In this document: positions 53,998 through 61,519 of the stretch, piece after piece
Position numbering within the stretch: position 1 is the stretch's first letter
Layout: each line of letters starts with the position of its first letter
NCBI GenBank assembly: GCA_938029215.1
Contig: CALHFG010000046.1
Coordinates: 19,333-83,332 of the forward strand
DNA length: 64,000 nucleotides
Source: an uncultured Acidimicrobiales bacterium
GTDB taxonomy: Bacteria > Actinomycetota > Acidimicrobiia > Acidimicrobiales > SZUA-35
Direction: 5' to 3'
Notes under the pieces: generated by a model
The model's input: only the letters and a program-made list of their open reading frames with translations
The model's database searches: none
Told to the model about the DNA's origin: nothing
Translations under genes and position numbers: made by a program

Positions 53998-54086
53998 TAG
54001 CGGGCAAGAACAAACAGCTGCAGCGCCGCAGCACCAAAGATCAGGATGAGAAGCAACGCAAGGGTGATGACGATTGATGGTCTCAT
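53997..54086 (-). CDS. 29-aa single-TM microprotein in the mshA operon
   Basis: ATG 54086 to TAA 53997. The chain is MRPS, then a hydrophobic helix of about 22 residues (VITLALLLILIFG, AAALQLFVL), then AR. Its ATG overlaps the stop of the SAM hydrolase gene (ATGA) and its stop overlaps the start of ybjN (TAATG), so it is coupled on both sides. Without it the two neighbours would be separated by 85 bp of sequence that happens to be open in this frame only. No known family. Likely a membrane-embedded regulator or anchor. Confidence 0.62.
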   Translation of the reverse strand: MRPSIVITLALLLILIFGAAALQLFVLAR

Positions 54087-54943
54087 GACTCAGGATTCTC
54101 TCTCGTTGGTCCAAGTTTCACGACCACCTGCTTGCCAGCAGCATCGGACCTCGAGAGTTTGACCTCGTCGCCTTCGACGAGTCCAAGCTCTTCGGCGGCC
54201 GAGCCGCGATCAACCGCCAACGACAGCAGGCCACTAGCGTCCCCGAGCACGCCAATCGACCCGGTGCTGATCGCAGAGTAGGTGTGCACCGGCATGGCGG
54301 CTCGGGAAAGGTTGTCACCCGCAACTCGCACGGCCGGCCAGGAACGTACGTCCTCGGGGTCGACGTTGAGCTGAACATTTCCGAAGCGATCGATCCAAAG
54401 CACTTGGGCTTCAATCTCACCCTCATCGTTCAACTGAGAGACCGGAAGAACGCCGGGAAGCAGCAGTGCGGGGTCGATCTGAGTTCCCATTGCCTCTGGC
54501 GGAACGCCTCGGGTGAGGTGAGCTGCCACCGGGGCGAAGACATCGCGCCCTTCGAAGGTGGATCCGATCCCGGGGAGATGGAATTCTTTGTTGTCTAAGA
54601 CCCACGCATTCGTGGCGCCACCGACCATGCCCACCGCGGGAGCAAAGAGACCGTTGTCCGGGCCCACCAGATAGCTCTGTCCGTCTCCAACCTCGATACA
54701 CACGGCTTTGCGGTCGGTTCCAACACCGGGATCGACGATCCCGAGCACGACGCCCGGCAAGAGATACTGAGCTGCCCGCGCAATGGCGAGGCCGCCCGCC
54801 CGAACGTCGTGAGCGTCGATGCCGTGGGTGATATCGACGACTCGAACCGTGGGGCAGATCGACCAAATGACGGACTTGGTGACGCCCACCGACTCGTCGG
54901 TTAGGCCAAAGTCGCTGATGAAGGAGATCGTTTCGAAACTCAT
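54083..54943 (-). CDS. SAM hydrolase (S-adenosyl-L-methionine hydroxide adenosyltransferase)
   Basis: 286 aa. ISFISDFGLTDESVGVTKSVI opening, VVDITHGIDAHDVRAGGLAI, LGIVDPGVGTDRKAV, LVGPDNGLFAP and WIDRFGNVQLNV are the conserved blocks of the DUF62/SAM hydrolase family, related to fluorinase/chlorinase; the 20-residue fluorinase insert is absent. The enzyme splits SAM to adenosine plus methionine. One-base overlap with proC upstream. Confidence 0.9.
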   Translation of the reverse strand: MSFETISFISDFGLTDESVGVTKSVIWSICPTVRVVDITHGIDAHDVRAGGLAIARAAQYLLPGVVLGIVDPGVGTDRKAVCIEVGDGQSYLVGPDNGLFAPAVGMVGGATNAWVLDNKEFHLPGIGSTFEGRDVFAPVAAHLTRGVPPEAMGTQIDPALLLPGVLPVSQLNDEGEIEAQVLWIDRFGNVQLNVDPEDVRSWPAVRVAGDNLSRAAMPVHTYSAISTGSIGVLGDASGLLSLAVDRGSAAEELGLVEGDEVKLSRSDAAGKQVVVKLGPTRENPES

Positions 54944-55716
54944 CAGCTCTTCCCCAGTTCGCGACTGCGATTTGTTGCTGCGGCGACCGCATCTTGGAAC
55001 GCAGCTCGTATGCCGTTGCCTTCGAGGACTCCGAGACCCGCCGCGGTCGTTCCCCCGGGTGTGGTGACATTGGCACGCAACTGTGCAGCCTCGGCTCCGT
55101 CGGCCAGCAACATCTGGCCAGCGCCGGCCACGGTTTGATAGGCCAGCTGTTGGGCCACCGGGCGTTGAAGACCAGCCGCCACGCCCGCGTCGGTCAACGC
55201 TTCGGCGACCAAGAACACATACGCCGGACCTGAACCGCTCAACCCGGTTACGGCATCGATCTGTGTTTCGCTAACCGGCGATGCGACACCAACAGCGCCG
55301 AGCACAGCAAGCCCCCAGGCAAGATCGTCGTCGTCGGCAGAAGCTCCAATTGCAACACCCGACGCTCCCATACCCACCAATGCCGGCGTGTTGGGCATGC
55401 AGCGGACCACTGCAGCCGACGTGACCGCTTCGAGCGACTCGGTTGTGATGCCAGCACACACGCTAAGGAGTTGAGGAACGGGGGGAAGCGCACGTACAAC
55501 TTCGATCGCGAGGTGAGGCTTTACCGCCAAGACCGTGGGGACGCCCTCGGTCGCCTGCGATGAAACATGTACGCCCGGGAACGTCTTGGTCACCGCGGCT
55601 GACGCCACCTCACTTTGCTCAACCACTCCTAATTCCGCCGCTGGCGCGAAGGTGTCGATCAAGCCCCCCAGCAGGGCTTGCCCCATCTTTCCACCGCCAA
55701 CGATCTGAAGTTTCAT
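54943..55716 (-). CDS. proC: Pyrroline-5-carboxylate reductase
   Basis: 257 aa from ATG 55716 (GTG 55719 adjoins it). NADP fold LQIVGGGKMGQALLGGL, VVRCMPNTPALVG (the conserved MPN), and the C-terminal dimer signature TGLSGSGPAYVFLVAEAL followed by RANVTTPGGTTAAGL. Last step of proline synthesis. Downstream of mshA (48 bp) and coupled by TGATG to the SAM hydrolase gene. Confidence 0.96.
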   Translation of the reverse strand: MKLQIVGGGKMGQALLGGLIDTFAPAAELGVVEQSEVASAAVTKTFPGVHVSSQATEGVPTVLAVKPHLAIEVVRALPPVPQLLSVCAGITTESLEAVTSAAVVRCMPNTPALVGMGASGVAIGASADDDDLAWGLAVLGAVGVASPVSETQIDAVTGLSGSGPAYVFLVAEALTDAGVAAGLQRPVAQQLAYQTVAGAGQMLLADGAEAAQLRANVTTPGGTTAAGLGVLEGNGIRAAFQDAVAAATNRSRELGKS

Positions 55717-55764
55717 CACCCGACAGGCTAGTGGGTTCGCCGAACGGCTCAGCCGGGTCCGGGG

Positions 55765-56973
55765 TTATGAACAGGGTTGAAGTGCCCGGCTGCTCACGTC
55801 GGCGTAAATCCTGCGCAGCCGTCCCGCCGATGTTGACCAGGTGTAGGTGCGGGCCCTGGCGGCGGCGCTGATCGACATCCGACGAGCCAGGAGCGGGTCA
55901 TCGAGCAAGAGATCGACGTGGGCGGCCCATCGGTCTGGATCACGTTCCTCCATCAAGAAACCGGTGACGCCACTATCTACCAGTGTGAGGAGGCCGCCGA
56001 CCGCACTTGCAATGACCGGCGTCCCGCAGGCCGACGCCTCAAGCGCCACCAGACCAAAAGATTCCGACCGGCTCGGGACCAGCGAGATGTCGGCGGCCCG
56101 GTAGTAGGTGGAAAGCAGGTGATGGGGTTGGGGTGGAACGAACTTGACTCGGCTGCGCACGCCAAGGTCGTCGATCAGGGCGTTGATCCGACTCAGTTCC
56201 TCTTCACCCTTTACACCACTAGCGCCGCCGATAACCCACAATTCAGCGTCGGTGTGCTCGCTCGCCGCCAGCGCCCCGACGGCGACATCCAGACCCTTGA
56301 GCGGCTGGATTCGGCCCACGAACAGCAACATCGGGTTCGGTCCCGCGCCGATGGCGTTGCGCGCTCCGGCCTGACTGCCGGGAGAAAAGAATGCGTGATC
56401 GACCCCGGGAGGAACGATTTCGATACGTTGTCGCGGCGTGAAGTAGAACTCTTCCAGCTGGTCGGCTTCGGGAACGCAGTTAGCCAGCACGACGTCGGCG
56501 CAGGCCATAACCTCTGCTTCGGCTCGAGCACGGCTTTCAGGTTCGGGATCGCCGCTCTCGGCTTTGACTCGGGCCAACGTGTGGAAGGTAGTGATCAAAG
56601 GCAGTTGCAGCATTTGCTTGAGTTGCAAACCGGCGACTCCGGAAAGCCAGTAGTTCGCGTGGACTGCGTCGGCCCCCCACTCGGAGATGTCATCTCGAAC
56701 CCACTCGCTGAACTCCCGAACGTGATCTGGAAGCTCTTCCTTGGTTTGATGAGTTGGCCCTGCCGGAACGTGAACCACTTCGAACCCCGGCTCGACGCTG
56801 ACACGCTCAGGAAGATCATCGGCCCAGCGGCGGGTGTAAGCCCGGCATTCGACCCCCGCCTGGGCGAGCGCTCCCACAAGCTCGCGGACATAAACGTTCA
56901 TTCCTCCGCCATCCCCGGTGCCCGGCTGGGCCAGGGGGCTTGTGTGGAGTGAAAGAATGGCCAGCTTCTGCAC
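55765..56973 (-). CDS. mshA: D-inositol-3-phosphate glycosyltransferase (mycothiol synthesis)
   Basis: 402 aa, GT-B fold, GT4. GTGDGGGMNVYVREL binds the UDP-sugar phosphate; VHANYWLSG and TTFHTLARVKA are MshA-type; VGRIQPLKGLDV and ESFGLVALEASACGTPVIAS (the E-x7-E motif) form the C-domain. It makes the N-acetylglucosaminyl-inositol phosphate that starts mycothiol. Its presence places the organism in the Actinobacteria. The rest of the mycothiol pathway is outside the window. Confidence 0.95.
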   Translation of the reverse strand: MQKLAILSLHTSPLAQPGTGDGGGMNVYVRELVGALAQAGVECRAYTRRWADDLPERVSVEPGFEVVHVPAGPTHQTKEELPDHVREFSEWVRDDISEWGADAVHANYWLSGVAGLQLKQMLQLPLITTFHTLARVKAESGDPEPESRARAEAEVMACADVVLANCVPEADQLEEFYFTPRQRIEIVPPGVDHAFFSPGSQAGARNAIGAGPNPMLLFVGRIQPLKGLDVAVGALAASEHTDAELWVIGGASGVKGEEELSRINALIDDLGVRSRVKFVPPQPHHLLSTYYRAADISLVPSRSESFGLVALEASACGTPVIASAVGGLLTLVDSGVTGFLMEERDPDRWAAHVDLLLDDPLLARRMSISAAARARTYTWSTSAGRLRRIYADVSSRALQPCS

Positions 56974-56976
56974 GAG

Positions 56977-57348
56977 CTAGTCCTCGACCTCAGCAGCATC
57001 GTTGGCCGCTGGAACCTCTCCAACGAATGACCGATACACCTCGAGTAACGCCTTCTTTTGAATGTCATTCAGCTCTGGTGCGCTTCGGATGGATGCCACA
57101 AGATCGGATCGTTCCGAGCGTTCGTCAAGAATGCCGGCCTGCACATAGAGCGTCTCGGCCGAGATGCTGAGGCCTCGGGCGATCTGCTGGAGAATGTCCG
57201 CCGAGGGCTTGCGAAGGCCACGTTCGATTTGAGACAGGTATGGGTTGGAAATCCCGGCAACCTCAGAAAGCTTGCGCAACGACATTTCCGCCATCCGACG
57301 CTGCTCTCGGATGAATTCGCCGAGATCTGGCTTCTTGGTTTCGCTCAT
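56977..57348 (-). CDS. XRE-family HTH regulator
   Basis: 123 aa. N-terminal HTH_3: LGEFIREQRRMAEMSLRKLSEVAGISNPYLSQIERGLRKPSADILQQIA. The remaining roughly 50 residues are helical with an acidic end (AANDAAEVED), likely for dimerisation. Three bases upstream of mshA, same strand, so it heads the mshA operon and may control it. Conserved actinobacterial relatives exist (e.g. Rv0474, in the same broad neighbourhood as mshA in M. tuberculosis), but equivalence is not shown. Confidence 0.85.
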   Translation of the reverse strand: MSETKKPDLGEFIREQRRMAEMSLRKLSEVAGISNPYLSQIERGLRKPSADILQQIARGLSISAETLYVQAGILDERSERSDLVASIRSAPELNDIQKKALLEVYRSFVGEVPAANDAAEVED

Positions 57349-57417
57349 GAGATTCCTCGCCCAGACGCATCATTCTGGATGGTGTGCCGTTCCAGCAAAC
57401 CTTGACCCTCCATGGTA

Positions 57418-57435
57418 AAGGGTGTGAGCACCCTT
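57418..57435. other. Perfect hairpin between the RsiG-like gene and the XRE gene
   Basis: AAGGGTG-TGAG-CACCCTT, 7-bp perfect arms with a four-base loop. On the minus strand it is followed by TTTACC, so it could end the RsiG-like transcript weakly, or act as an operator for the XRE gene 70 bp away. Confidence 0.4.
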
Positions 57436-57494
57436 CAGCTCAGACGCGTGCTAACCCCGCGGGATCGAGATCTCTTCCATTGGCGCCCGTTGGA

Positions 57495-58037
57495 CTAGTC
57501 GTCGGCGTTGAGCACCGAGTCGACCGTTGCTTCTCCATCTCGGTACCGACGACCAATTTCGGCCTGAATGGCGTCGATACGCTCGTGCAACGCCCGTCGG
57601 GTCGTCGAGAGCTGCTGCTCGAACTCGCTGATCCGCCCAAAAAGTTCATCCAGTTGACCTTGCTCAAGGTGCTGGACACCGCTGAGGACGGTGGGTGAGG
57701 CAATGGCCTCCAAACGATCCACCAGCTCCGATCCCACCTCACCGGGAGCGTCTACCCGAACATCGGGTCGGGAACCCGGCGTCCGGCTGGGACCCGCTTC
57801 GTCGGCAAGAATGTCGGGCAGGTCATACAGCAGACCGGCGACCCCATCACCGGCGCTCCGACGACGGCCTTCGTGGATCACGATGTCGAGCCGACCTTGG
57901 GCGAGGCGTCGGGCCATTGAAACATCGCTTTCTACGGCCGCGCACTGAAGCCGCAGGTTGCGCATTTCGGTCAACGGACGGGTCCGAATGCCATCTACAA
58001 CATCTGCGGCAAGAAGCCCATCAATCATCGGAGTCAC
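57495..58037 (-). CDS. RsiG-like c-di-GMP-binding anti-sigma factor (candidate)
   Basis: 180 aa, helical. The published RsiG signature E-x3-S-x2-R-x3-Q-x3-D is matched exactly at residues E36, S40, R43, Q47, D51. A second copy at E140, S144, R147, H151, D155 differs only by Gln to His. RsiG of Streptomyces has two such motifs on antiparallel helices and holds sigma WhiG when loaded with c-di-GMP. The middle part (about 60-110) is Pro/Gly/Asp-rich. Starts at GTG 58037, or ATG 58028 (shift numbers by 3). No sigma gene is adjacent, so the partner must be elsewhere. Confidence 0.8.
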   Translation of the reverse strand: MTPMIDGLLAADVVDGIRTRPLTEMRNLRLQCAAVESDVSMARRLAQGRLDIVIHEGRRRSAGDGVAGLLYDLPDILADEAGPSRTPGSRPDVRVDAPGEVGSELVDRLEAIASPTVLSGVQHLEQGQLDELFGRISEFEQQLSTTRRALHERIDAIQAEIGRRYRDGEATVDSVLNADD

Positions 58038-58092
58038 CCCGTCAGGATAGCTTTCTCGCTGACCGCGATCAGTCTTATGAGCTGCAGCGGGA

Positions 58093-59034
58093 CTACGAAC
58101 CTGCGAGCACCGGCAGAAGAACCAGCCACAGCGGTGCGGTTACCAGGGCGCTGTCGAGACGTCGGAGACCGGGGGCAAAGGCCCCACCGCGGGGTAGCAC
58201 TGCGGCCGCGAGGAGTTGACCGACCACGCAACAAAGCGCCGTCAGAACGGCAAAGGCAGTAAGGCTGGCCTGGGTGAGCGGCTCCGGCGGGACCAGGCGT
58301 AATGCAAAGGCCGCCACGCCAACACTGACAATCCCCGCGACCGGCCCTTCGATCGCATTGGACGAACCGGTCCCCACTAGAAAGTCGGCTCCTTCATAGG
58401 CCGAAATCAAGATGAACAGCACGATGAAGGCTTGAGGTTCCGAGACGGCCACCGCAACCAGAGCTCCGCCAGCCACACCGACCGGCACCGCCGACCGAAC
58501 CAGCAGCGATCCCACCTCGAGTGCTCTCGCTACTCCAACCCCGCTCGCAAACCAGGCACCGGCTAGCAACGCCAAGAGGGTTGCCACGATGGTCGATAGG
58601 CCGAGCCCGAAGGCACCGCCCCATCCGCCGATGGCGGTGACGAGAGCGAGGACCGCAGCAACGAACCGGAACGACTCGACGGTAATGGTCCGCCGCACCG
58701 ACGCAGCCATGGGACCAGCAGCGGGGTCGGTGAGCCATGAATGCCCAACCTGGAACCCGCCGATGGTGACCGCAACCGAAATAGGAACGATCGTGAGCAG
58801 TCCGGCAAACCACCAGGCACCGACCACCGACACGAACCACAGGACTCCCAATGTGAGCTTGGGCCCCTCGGTCCGGTAGGGCACCGCGTACCGGAAGTTG
58901 TTCCACCGCTCTTCTCGCTGCGCGACTCGAGAGTTCACCCCGGCCTGGCGACGAGCGCGCCGAGCCACCCGCTGATCGCGCTGGGGCTCCACCCGTGCCT
59001 CGGAACGATCCTGATGACCGCTGGTGGCGGTCAT
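58093..59034 (-). CDS. CdsA-like membrane protein (phosphatidate cytidylyltransferase superfamily, divergent)
   Basis: 313 aa. A very basic N-terminus (about 1-50) with RVARRARRQAG, then about seven TMs. The C-terminal PRGGAFAPGLRRLDSALVTAPLW resembles the CdsA signature (Ser-x2-Lys-Arg...PGHGG-x-x-Asp-Arg-x-Asp-Ser), but several expected metal and phosphate ligands are missing. A CTP-lipid transferase of altered chemistry, or a non-enzymatic relative, is possible. Its start overlaps the MoaD/ThiS-like gene (ATGA). Confidence 0.65.
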   Translation of the reverse strand: MTATSGHQDRSEARVEPQRDQRVARRARRQAGVNSRVAQREERWNNFRYAVPYRTEGPKLTLGVLWFVSVVGAWWFAGLLTIVPISVAVTIGGFQVGHSWLTDPAAGPMAASVRRTITVESFRFVAAVLALVTAIGGWGGAFGLGLSTIVATLLALLAGAWFASGVGVARALEVGSLLVRSAVPVGVAGGALVAVAVSEPQAFIVLFILISAYEGADFLVGTGSSNAIEGPVAGIVSVGVAAFALRLVPPEPLTQASLTAFAVLTALCCVVGQLLAAAVLPRGGAFAPGLRRLDSALVTAPLWLVLLPVLAGS

Positions 59035-59267
59035 CCGCCCGAAACCGGCGGCAACACCGCTACTTCGTCATCAGGCCCGACCGCGGTGGACCCCTCGGCC
59101 GGCTGACCGTTCACCCACACCTGGGAAGCCGCAACCACGGCGGCGAACTGCTCACCGTAGGACACCTCGGCTGCTCGCAAAATCGAGTCGACCGTGCCGT
59201 CGGTGACCTCCACCCGCCCAATACCGGCGGCCTCTCGGGCCTGTGCGAACAGTCGTAAACGAGCCAC
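59031..59267 (-). CDS. MoaD/ThiS-family small sulfur-carrier-like protein
   Basis: 78 aa from GTG 59267. Ubiquitin-like beta-grasp: VARLRLFAQAREAAG opening, VWVNGQPAEGSTAVGPDDEVAVLPPVSGG ending. The C-terminal Gly-Gly is the thiocarboxylate site in MoaD/ThiS, and AVLPPVSGG matches MoaD closely. No moaE, moeB or thiF is adjacent. It overlaps the CdsA-like gene by four bases and diverges from the phosphatase gene. Confidence 0.85.
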   Translation of the reverse strand: MARLRLFAQAREAAGIGRVEVTDGTVDSILRAAEVSYGEQFAAVVAASQVWVNGQPAEGSTAVGPDDEVAVLPPVSGG

Positions 59268-59329
59268 CCGGCAAGTGTAGAGCGGCCTCGTCAACGCCGG
59301 GCTTCGGGGATTGGGTAGATTCGGTCCCG

Positions 59330-59953
59330 ATGACTACCTCTTTGGTCCTGGTCCGGCACGGACAATCAACCTGGAATGCACAAGCGAGGTGGCAAGGGCA
59401 GGCGGATCCGCCGCTCACCGATCTCGGCCGGGAACAAGCCGCTCAGGCAGCACCAAAGTTGTCTGAACTGGTCGAGGCCTTCGACGCGGTGGCCAGCTCT
59501 CCGCAACTCCGGGCCGCCGAAACGGCCGACATCTTGGTAGCTACCAGCGCAGCGACACACGGAATAGTCGAAATCGAGCGACTCGAGGACCTTCGGGAAC
59601 GGTCGGCGGGGCCTTGGAGTGGCCTGACCAAGACCCAAATCGACGAGCGTTACCCTGGATACCTGGAGACCGGACAACGACCCGAGGGGTATGAACTCGA
59701 CGATCCGCTGTTCGATCGAGTAAACAACGCACTGGTTGACCTGGCGCAACGCCACCAGGACCGGACACTTCTGGTCGTCTGCCACGGGGGTGTCATCAAC
59801 ACGCTGGCCGGGCGACTCGCCAACCGAACGGGGCGCATGCCAAACCTGTCTGGTTACTGCGCCTCCGTCACCGAAGACATCATTGAGATAGGTGACCGGT
59901 TTGACCTGTTGGATGGCTCGCACCGCACGGGCGGCGACACCGCCCGGGTCTAG
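59330..59953 (+). CDS. Histidine phosphatase superfamily protein (phosphoglycerate mutase-like)
   Basis: 207 aa from ATG 59330. Catalytic LVRHGQSTWNAQARWQGQ with the phospho-His, second basic pair in ASSPQLRAAETADI, general acid Glu in RLEDLRERSAGPWSG, and VVCHGGVINTL with the second His. Size and motifs fit a 2,3-bisphosphoglycerate-independent broad phosphatase. Substrate unknown. Ends with a four-base convergent overlap with the small gene below. Confidence 0.9.
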   Translation: MTTSLVLVRHGQSTWNAQARWQGQADPPLTDLGREQAAQAAPKLSELVEAFDAVASSPQLRAAETADILVATSAATHGIVEIERLEDLRERSAGPWSGLTKTQIDERYPGYLETGQRPEGYELDDPLFDRVNNALVDLAQRHQDRTLLVVCHGGVINTLAGRLANRTGRMPNLSGYCASVTEDIIEIGDRFDLLDGSHRTGGDTARV

Positions 59954-60150
59954 CCCAGCTCGGCGAGCGTTGCGTCGATCAGATCGAGTTCACTGACGAG
60001 GCCATCCAGGTCTTCCATGCTCGGAAGATGGGCATCTTCGATCGCTCGGTCGTCGATGACCCGCGTTTCGACGGCCACCGTCTGAACAACGGAGGGGGCC
60101 GAGGATGCCTGCGGGGCGATTACTTGTGTGTCGCCAAACTCGGGAGCCAT
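59950..60150 (-). CDS. Small acidic hypothetical protein
   Basis: 66 aa, ATG 60150. The first half is uncharged and Val/Ala/Pro-rich; the second half is acidic and helical (EDLDGLVSELDLIDATLAELG). No family recognised. Real status rests on codon-like composition and a close fit between neighbours; it could be an antisense artefact. Confidence 0.5.
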   Translation of the reverse strand: MAPEFGDTQVIAPQASSAPSVVQTVAVETRVIDDRAIEDAHLPSMEDLDGLVSELDLIDATLAELG

Positions 60151-60223
60151 GACCGACGAGCGTAGTGCTCGCGCAGCGCTCAGTGGTGTACACCCCGCCT
60201 GGGACGGGCACGTTCAGTCCCAG

Positions 60224-61381
60224 CTAGCCGAGGTTCTCCGACAGCGGGAGACGAGCAAACGTCACGGCTCGAGGGCCGGTTTGCGTACCGAGATCGAGCA
60301 CTTCAACCGAATCTGCATCAGCGACTACGACTTCACTGAGCGCGCTGGAGCGTCGCAGCACAACCGCGCTCGAGCCATCGAAGGCCAAGGAACTCACGAC
60401 GTCTCCCGAACCTCCGATTTCGGTCGCCAAGATCTCAGCCCCGGAGGTCAGTTCAACCGCCACCAAGTTCGTGACAAGCTCGACACCGTCTTCGCGGTAT
60501 TCGATCAGCGTGAACGCCACCGCCTCGCCATCGGGGCTCAACGCGACAGCGCCAACGGTGGGCCGGGACCGGAGAACACAGCCCGGCTCGGCGATGGGAT
60601 CGAGCGCCAACGTGGCCCCGTCTCCCCCGAGGAACACTACGGATCCGCAGGCCTGATCGCTCTTCACCACAGCGACCAGCCCACCCGAGCTCGAGAGGTC
60701 GATCACTTCTTCTTCAGGCTCGATCGTCGCAAAAGGGGAGGAATCGTTGTCGATCAGCCGGGTTCGGCTCACCTGATCCGCCAGAATCGTCAACGCTTCA
60801 GGGGTGCCACCCCGGTAGCCGACCTCTAAGAACTCACCCTCGACACTGACTTGGCGGGCTTCGGCACCCGTTCCCGGGAACCACATCACCTCGCCCGAGA
60901 CCGCCTGAAGCACGAGGCCTCCGAACAAATCGTCGCTGACGCCAGTCCAGATTCGAGACTCTTCGACGGTGAGCGGTGGCGTCTCGTCATCGTCGGCAAC
61001 GGTGGTCGTTGGCAGCTCCTCCGCTTCGTCTGACCCGTCGGCAAGGTCGATCACTCGGAAGTCAGAGAATCGATCGGGCCCTCCACCGGTGATGCGCTCG
61101 ATGACACCCACATTGCTGTCGGTCAAGATCACGATCGAAGGGATGTACTCCGCAGGCCGCGGCGGGAGGGCCTCACCCGAAATGTCGCCGATCAGACCAG
61201 CGGGCCCGTCGCCCGCTCCGCCATCGTCGGACTGCCCCGACGCCTCGCTAGGAACCGACGACGTAGGAAACGAACCAAGGTACGGCTCACCCAACGAGCC
61301 GCATGCCGCGAAAACTGCGCAACTAGCCATCAAAAAGAGGCCGCGCGAGCGTCGAAAGCATGGTCCGGTCATCCGCCTCAT
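60224..61381 (-). CDS. Secreted lipoprotein, possible beta-propeller
   Basis: 385 aa from ATG 61381 (TTG 61393 and ATG 61372 are alternatives). Twin-Arg-like RRSRG, hydrophobic stretch, lipobox VFAACG (Cys at about 27). A Gly/Asp/Pro-rich linker leads to about 320 residues of repeated short strands (VGAVALSPDGEAVAFTLIE, VVSSLAFDGSSAVVL) that look like six- or seven-bladed propeller units. No enzyme motif. Divergent from the ammonium transporter. Confidence 0.72.
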   Translation of the reverse strand: MRRMTGPCFRRSRGLFLMASCAVFAACGSLGEPYLGSFPTSSVPSEASGQSDDGGAGDGPAGLIGDISGEALPPRPAEYIPSIVILTDSNVGVIERITGGGPDRFSDFRVIDLADGSDEAEELPTTTVADDDETPPLTVEESRIWTGVSDDLFGGLVLQAVSGEVMWFPGTGAEARQVSVEGEFLEVGYRGGTPEALTILADQVSRTRLIDNDSSPFATIEPEEEVIDLSSSGGLVAVVKSDQACGSVVFLGGDGATLALDPIAEPGCVLRSRPTVGAVALSPDGEAVAFTLIEYREDGVELVTNLVAVELTSGAEILATEIGGSGDVVSSLAFDGSSAVVLRRSSALSEVVVADADSVEVLDLGTQTGPRAVTFARLPLSENLG

Positions 61382-61519
61382 GGTCGCGCACAAATAGGCA
61401 ATTTCAACGGAGGTGCAAGTTTCTCTTTAGTGAAGACGCTCACAGGTCGTAATTACCACCAAGTGTTCTTGCCCGGTGGCGCGTGCCCCTTGGCAGCAAG
61501 AAAGGCATCCCACCCGAAA

